Shown here: positions 34,486 to 37,822 of the stretch, one piece after another | How the letters are laid out: every line of letters begins with the position of its first letter | Numbering within the stretch: position 1 is the first letter of the stretch | NCBI GenBank assembly: GCA_944386195.1 | Contig: CALXAD010000018.1 | Span: forward strand, 1 to 37,822 | From: an uncultured Clostridia bacterium | GTDB taxonomy: Bacteria > Bacillota > Clostridia > TANB77 > CAG-508 | Reading direction: 5' to 3' | Length of the DNA: 37,822 bases | Position numbers and translations under genes: made by a program | The notes under the pieces: generated by a model | What the model saw: the letters and a program-made list of their open reading frames with translations, nothing else | Told to the model about the DNA's origin: nothing | Databases searched by the model: none

Positions 34486-34514
34486 ATCTTATCACTTTTT
34501 ACCAAAAATTTCAA
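34486..34514 (-). promoter_or_regulatory. σA-type promoter of metG
   Basis: Minus strand TTGAAA (34514-34509) and TAAGAT (34491-34486), 17-base spacer, 27 bases before the GTG start. Confidence 0.65.
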
Positions 34515-34589
34515 TAAAAATAAGACACTTTGTAAGATTTATTACTTCATTTTTCTTTATATTTTTTATTATTTTAATTTTAGCAAAAA

Positions 34590-34621
34590 AAGATTTGCTA
34601 ATTTACTAATTAACAAACCTT
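34590..34621 (-). terminator. Terminator of the P-type ATPase gene
   Basis: Minus-strand RNA stem AAGGUUUGUUAAU/AUUAGCAAAUCUU (13 pairs, two G-U) followed by TTTTT, right after the ATPase stop. Confidence 0.8.
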
Positions 34622-34632
34622 TTAAATTTTAT

Positions 34633-37359
34633 TTATTCATCTTTAGTTGTATTAATTTTTAATAATTTAAATATTTCAACTATTACTAGAGGAGCAAGTA
34701 TTAATAAAACTAACTCTATAATATTTCCAGTTGGAAGTACTGGTATACTAAATATGTCTCTTAAGAATGGTACAGCTAAAATAACAATCATTAAAGCTGC
34801 TGACCCTAATATTGCTAATAATAATTTCTTATTATTTGCAATTCCTGTTTTAAATATAGAAAGTTTATTATTTCTAACATTAAATACATGTACTAATTCT
34901 GACATAGCAAGTGTTACAAATGCCATCGTTTGACCTACTTCTATTTTTGATTCATCTAATGTTAATCCATCTATTGCTTCAGTTGTTGTTGCTAATCCAA
35001 GCATAAATGCACCTAGAGTAAGTAATCCTATCATAATACCTTGATATATAACTCTCCATGTCATTCCCTTTGTAAATACTCCTTTACCTGGCTTATTTGG
35101 TTTCCTTGTCATTATATCATTATTTGCTGGGTCAAATGCTAATGCTAAAGCTGGAAGTGAGTCTGTTACTAAATTAATCCATAATATATGAATTGGAAGT
35201 AATATCTCTAAGTGTCCTATATCTGCAATTCCAAATAAACTTGCAAAAAGTGGTGTACATAGTGTTGCTAAGAATAATACAACTATTTCACCAACGTTAC
35301 TTGAAAGTAAAAATTGTATTACTTTTAAAATATTATCATAAATACGTCTTCCTTCTTCTACTGCTGATACTATAGTTGCAAAATTATCATCTGTTAAAAT
35401 TACATCTGCTGCTTCTTTTGCAACATCTGTACCAACCATTCCCATAGCACAACCAATATTTGCTTGTTTTAATGCTGGGCTATCATTTACACCATCACCA
35501 GTCATTGCAACTATTTCTCCATTTTTTTGCCATGCTCTAACTATTCTTACTTTATGCTCTGGAGATACCCTTGCATAAACTGAATATTTTCTTACATTTT
35601 TTTCTAATTCTTCATCAGACATTTTCTCCAGTTCTAATCCTGTTATTGCTTCATCTTCATTTTCCAAAATTCCTAATTTTTTAGCTATTGCCGTTGCTGT
35701 AATTTTGTGGTCACCAGTAATCATTACAGTTTTTATTCCTGCTGTTTTACATTTTTCTACTGCTTTTTTAGCTTCTTCTCTTGGTGGGTCTATCATACCT
35801 ACCATACCAACAAATATTAAGTCTTTTTCTATATTTTTTACTTCTTCATCTGTTGGTTTATGGTCTATCTCTTTATATGCACAAGATAATACTCTTAAAG
35901 CTTCTTTTGCCATATTTTCATTATTTTTTCTTACTACTTTTGCATATTCATCTAAATCTTGTTTTATTTCACCATTTAATAAATAGCTATTACATCTAGC
36001 AAGTAACTCATCTACTCCACCTTTTGTATAAACTATATATTTTCCATTTACTTCATTTACTGTTGTCATTAACTTTCTATCTGAATCAAATGGTACTTCT
36101 CCAACACGTGGCATTTCATCATAAATACTTGGTTCAAAATCTAATTTAAATCCCATATCTACTAATGCTGTCTCTGTTGGGTCTCCTGTTAGTTTTCCAT
36201 CACTTGATATTTTTGTATCATTACATAGCATATTTGCATATACTAATCTTTCTAAGTCTAAATCATTACTATCTTTATAATCTTCGATATCTTTAGTATT
36301 TCCATTTATAAAGATTTTCTCAACTGTCATTTTGTTTTGTGTTAATGTTCCTGTTTTATCTGAACATATTACCGTTGCACTTCCTAATGTTTCTACTGCT
36401 GGAAGCCTTTTTACAATAGCATTTCTCTTAACCATTTTTTGAACCCCTATTGCTAATACTATTGTTGATACTGCAACCAAACCTTCTGGTATCGCTGCAA
36501 CTGCAAGTGAAACAGCTGTCATAAACATATGAATTGGCTCTTTTCCTTGTATTAATCCTATTATAAATATAACTGCACATATACATATTGCTGCAATTCC
36601 TAATGTTTTTCCTAGTTTATTTAATTTTTCTTGAAGTGGTGTTATTTGTTCTTCTGTGTTATCTAACATTCCTGCTATTTTTCCAACTTCAGTTGTCATT
36701 CCTGTTTCTACTACAATTCCTTTTCCTCTTCCATAAGTAACTAAACTTGATGAAAATAGCATATTTAGTCTATCACCAATACCTACTTCTTTTTCTGATA
36801 TTGCTTCTGTATTCTTTTCTACCGGTACTGATTCTCCTGTTAATGATGATTCTTGTGCTTTTAAGTTTGCTGCTTCTATTATTCTTAAGTCTGCTGGTAT
36901 ATAATCTCCTGTATCTAGAACTACAATATCACCTGGCACTAATTCTTTTGCAGGTACTACTGTTATTTCTCCATTTCTTATTACTTTAGATGCATGGTCT
37001 GTTAATTTTTGTAATGCCTCTAATGATTTTTCTGCTTTTGCTTCTTGTGTTACCCCTATTATTGCATTAACAATTACAACTAATAGTATAATTATTGTAT
37101 CTGTAACACCTTCACCTTCCGCTACTCCAACTACTCCAGATACTATTGCCGCGATTATTAATATAATTATAGAAAAATCTTTAAATTGCTCTAAAAATCT
37201 TTGAAATAATGACTTCTTCTTTTTCGCTTTTAATGCATTTAGTCCATATTTTTCTCTTCTTTTTTCTACTTCTTCTGATGTTAATCCTTTGTTTAAATCT
37301 GTCTGTAGTTCTTTTTCAACTTCTTCAACACTTTTGTTAAACCAATTTTTTTCCTCCAA
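34633..37359 (-). CDS. P-type cation ATPase (P2/SERCA-PMR1 type), probable Ca2+/Mn2+ exporter
   Basis: 908 residues. N-terminal cation-ATPase domain; TGES loop (LTGESVPVEK, about 174-182); helix IV AAIPEGLVAV; phosphorylation motif CSDKTGTLTQNKM (about 335); nucleotide domain; GMIDPPREE; hinge TGDGVNDSPALKQA; six C-terminal helices with NLVTDSLPALALAFDP. These are marks of the Ca2+-ATPase/PMR1 group, which exports Ca2+ or Mn2+ using ATP. The 5' leader carries a probable manganese riboswitch with a terminator, so Mn2+ efflux is the likelier role (inference). The ribosome site is AGGAGTGG before the ATG. Uninterrupted, with no in-frame CGG. Confidence 0.93.
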   Translation of the reverse strand: MEEKNWFNKSVEEVEKELQTDLNKGLTSEEVEKRREKYGLNALKAKKKKSLFQRFLEQFKDFSIIILIIAAIVSGVVGVAEGEGVTDTIIILLVVIVNAIIGVTQEAKAEKSLEALQKLTDHASKVIRNGEITVVPAKELVPGDIVVLDTGDYIPADLRIIEAANLKAQESSLTGESVPVEKNTEAISEKEVGIGDRLNMLFSSSLVTYGRGKGIVVETGMTTEVGKIAGMLDNTEEQITPLQEKLNKLGKTLGIAAICICAVIFIIGLIQGKEPIHMFMTAVSLAVAAIPEGLVAVSTIVLAIGVQKMVKRNAIVKRLPAVETLGSATVICSDKTGTLTQNKMTVEKIFINGNTKDIEDYKDSNDLDLERLVYANMLCNDTKISSDGKLTGDPTETALVDMGFKLDFEPSIYDEMPRVGEVPFDSDRKLMTTVNEVNGKYIVYTKGGVDELLARCNSYLLNGEIKQDLDEYAKVVRKNNENMAKEALRVLSCAYKEIDHKPTDEEVKNIEKDLIFVGMVGMIDPPREEAKKAVEKCKTAGIKTVMITGDHKITATAIAKKLGILENEDEAITGLELEKMSDEELEKNVRKYSVYARVSPEHKVRIVRAWQKNGEIVAMTGDGVNDSPALKQANIGCAMGMVGTDVAKEAADVILTDDNFATIVSAVEEGRRIYDNILKVIQFLLSSNVGEIVVLFLATLCTPLFASLFGIADIGHLEILLPIHILWINLVTDSLPALALAFDPANNDIMTRKPNKPGKGVFTKGMTWRVIYQGIMIGLLTLGAFMLGLATTTEAIDGLTLDESKIEVGQTMAFVTLAMSELVHVFNVRNNKLSIFKTGIANNKKLLLAILGSAALMIVILAVPFLRDIFSIPVLPTGNIIELVLLILAPLVIVEIFKLLKINTTKDE

Positions 37360-37425
37360 TTTTTTACCACTCCTTATTTTTTATTTTTATTATTACACTT
37401 TTTAGTGTTTTTTAACAGCTTTTTC

Positions 37426-37469
37426 ATAAAAAAAAGACTTTAAAAGGATTTATTCCTCTTAAAAGTCTT
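37426..37469 (-). terminator. Leader terminator of the riboswitch expression platform
   Basis: On the minus-strand RNA AAGACUUUUAAGAGG pairs with the UCCUUUUAAAGUCUU side (37469-37434), followed by eight T (37433-37426), about 65 bases upstream of the ATPase start. A terminator in the 5' leader implies conditional readthrough. Confidence 0.8.
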
Positions 37470-37552
37470 GCTAACTAATTTTTTAGCTTACTAACCAGAT
37501 TTTTTAAAACCGCGACTGTTGATTAGTAATTTAAAGCTACTCCCTTTTAATC
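37470..37552 (-). promoter_or_regulatory. Probable yybP-ykoY manganese riboswitch
   Basis: On the minus strand the leader has AAAAGGGAGTAGC near its 5' side (37550-37535), CAACAGTCGCGG in the middle and GCTAAAAAATTAGTTAGC before the terminator. The GGGAGUAGC and CAACAGUCGC words fit the yybP-ykoY consensus as I remember it. This class senses Mn2+ and often controls P-type ATPases and other Mn exporters. Metal binding would favour antitermination. No close match to a promoter is clear between it and tRNA-Glu. Confidence 0.7.
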
Positions 37553-37605
37553 TTTATTTTTATATTCATTTGTATTTACTTTATTATTATTCATTAATTT
37601 TAAAT

Positions 37606-37680
37606 TGGTGACCCCTACGGGAATCGAACCCATGATTCCACCTTGAGAGGGTGGCGTCTTAACCGCTTGACCAAGGGGCC
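37606..37680 (-). tRNA. tRNA-Glu (anticodon CTC)
   Basis: Minus-strand cloverleaf: acceptor GGCCCCT/AGGGGTC, discriminator A, encoded CCA, anticodon stem CCACC/GGTGG with loop CTCTCAA (anticodon CTC, reads GAG), T-arm with GGTTCGATTCC. The remaining 140 bases to the window end hold no recognisable feature. Confidence 0.93.
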
Positions 37681-37822
37681 AATTATCTAGCACTTTCTAT
37701 TTATACCATTTTTTTAAGAATTAGTCAAGTGGTTTTATTTCAATACAGAAAAAAAGAGTAAATCTGCTTTTAATATTTTTCTTTTGAATTTTGACTGGTA
37801 ATATATGGTAACCGTCTATTTT

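Noticed and set aside
1..37822. CRISPR array, rRNA genes, insertion sequences, replication origin
   Set aside because: No regularly spaced repeats, rRNA signatures, transposase genes or DnaA-box clusters were seen.

Overview
The window is very AT-rich DNA from a low-GC, Gram-positive anaerobe, most likely an uncultured gut Clostridia lineage. The support for this is spoVG, remA, rubrerythrin, σA-type promoters with 17-18 base spacers, strong GGAGG ribosome sites, AGA as the main arginine codon, and a prepilin-like protein of a kind common in gut Clostridia. The lineage is an inference from gene content.

Layout. 0.1-5.8 kb: two glycosyltransferases, an HD-domain protein, a small membrane protein, a histidine phosphatase and a cation diffusion facilitator. 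5.8-10.3 kb: the operon pth-rng-rimO plus an acidic protein, read leftward. 10.4-12.6 kb: a prepilin/FGE-like surface protein divergent from a small HTH regulator, then a damaged small membrane ORF. 12.8-14.8 kb: spoVG and murC. 14.8-22.3 kb: a housekeeping run read leftward (rsmE, a membrane protein with a lysine-rich tail, yicC, remA, rpoZ, a cytidylate-kinase-like gene, priA, def, fmt). 22.3-23.9 kb: rubrerythrin and an unknown gene. 23.9-29.5 kb: two tandem accessory segments bounded by tRNA-Leu 3'-end copies, holding decayed and accessory genes. 29.6-37.7 kb: a large coiled-coil protein, a polysaccharide deacetylase, metG, and a P-type cation ATPase behind a probable manganese (yybP-ykoY) riboswitch, then tRNA-Glu.

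The main observation: four otherwise well-conserved genes (the CDF transporter, the prepilin/FGE protein, priA and the cytidylate-kinase-like gene) are broken by six +1 frameshifts, three of them inside priA. Every one sits on an in-frame CGG codon. In each, skipping the C restores the frame and reads GGN as a glycine that the protein family expects. By hand scan I find no in-frame CGG anywhere else in the genes of this window, although roughly forty out-of-frame CGG trinucleotides occur on sense strands. This looks like a rule: CGG is not read as arginine but is bypassed by +1 frameshifting (CGGN read as Gly). It suggests an unassigned or hungry CGG codon, or a four-base-reading tRNA-Gly. A systematic sequence error is the alternative to exclude, but strand and codon phase argue against it.

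Two other gene breaks (the HipA-like kinase in the tRNA-Leu island and the small membrane ORF near 12.3 kb) lack CGG and look like ordinary decay.
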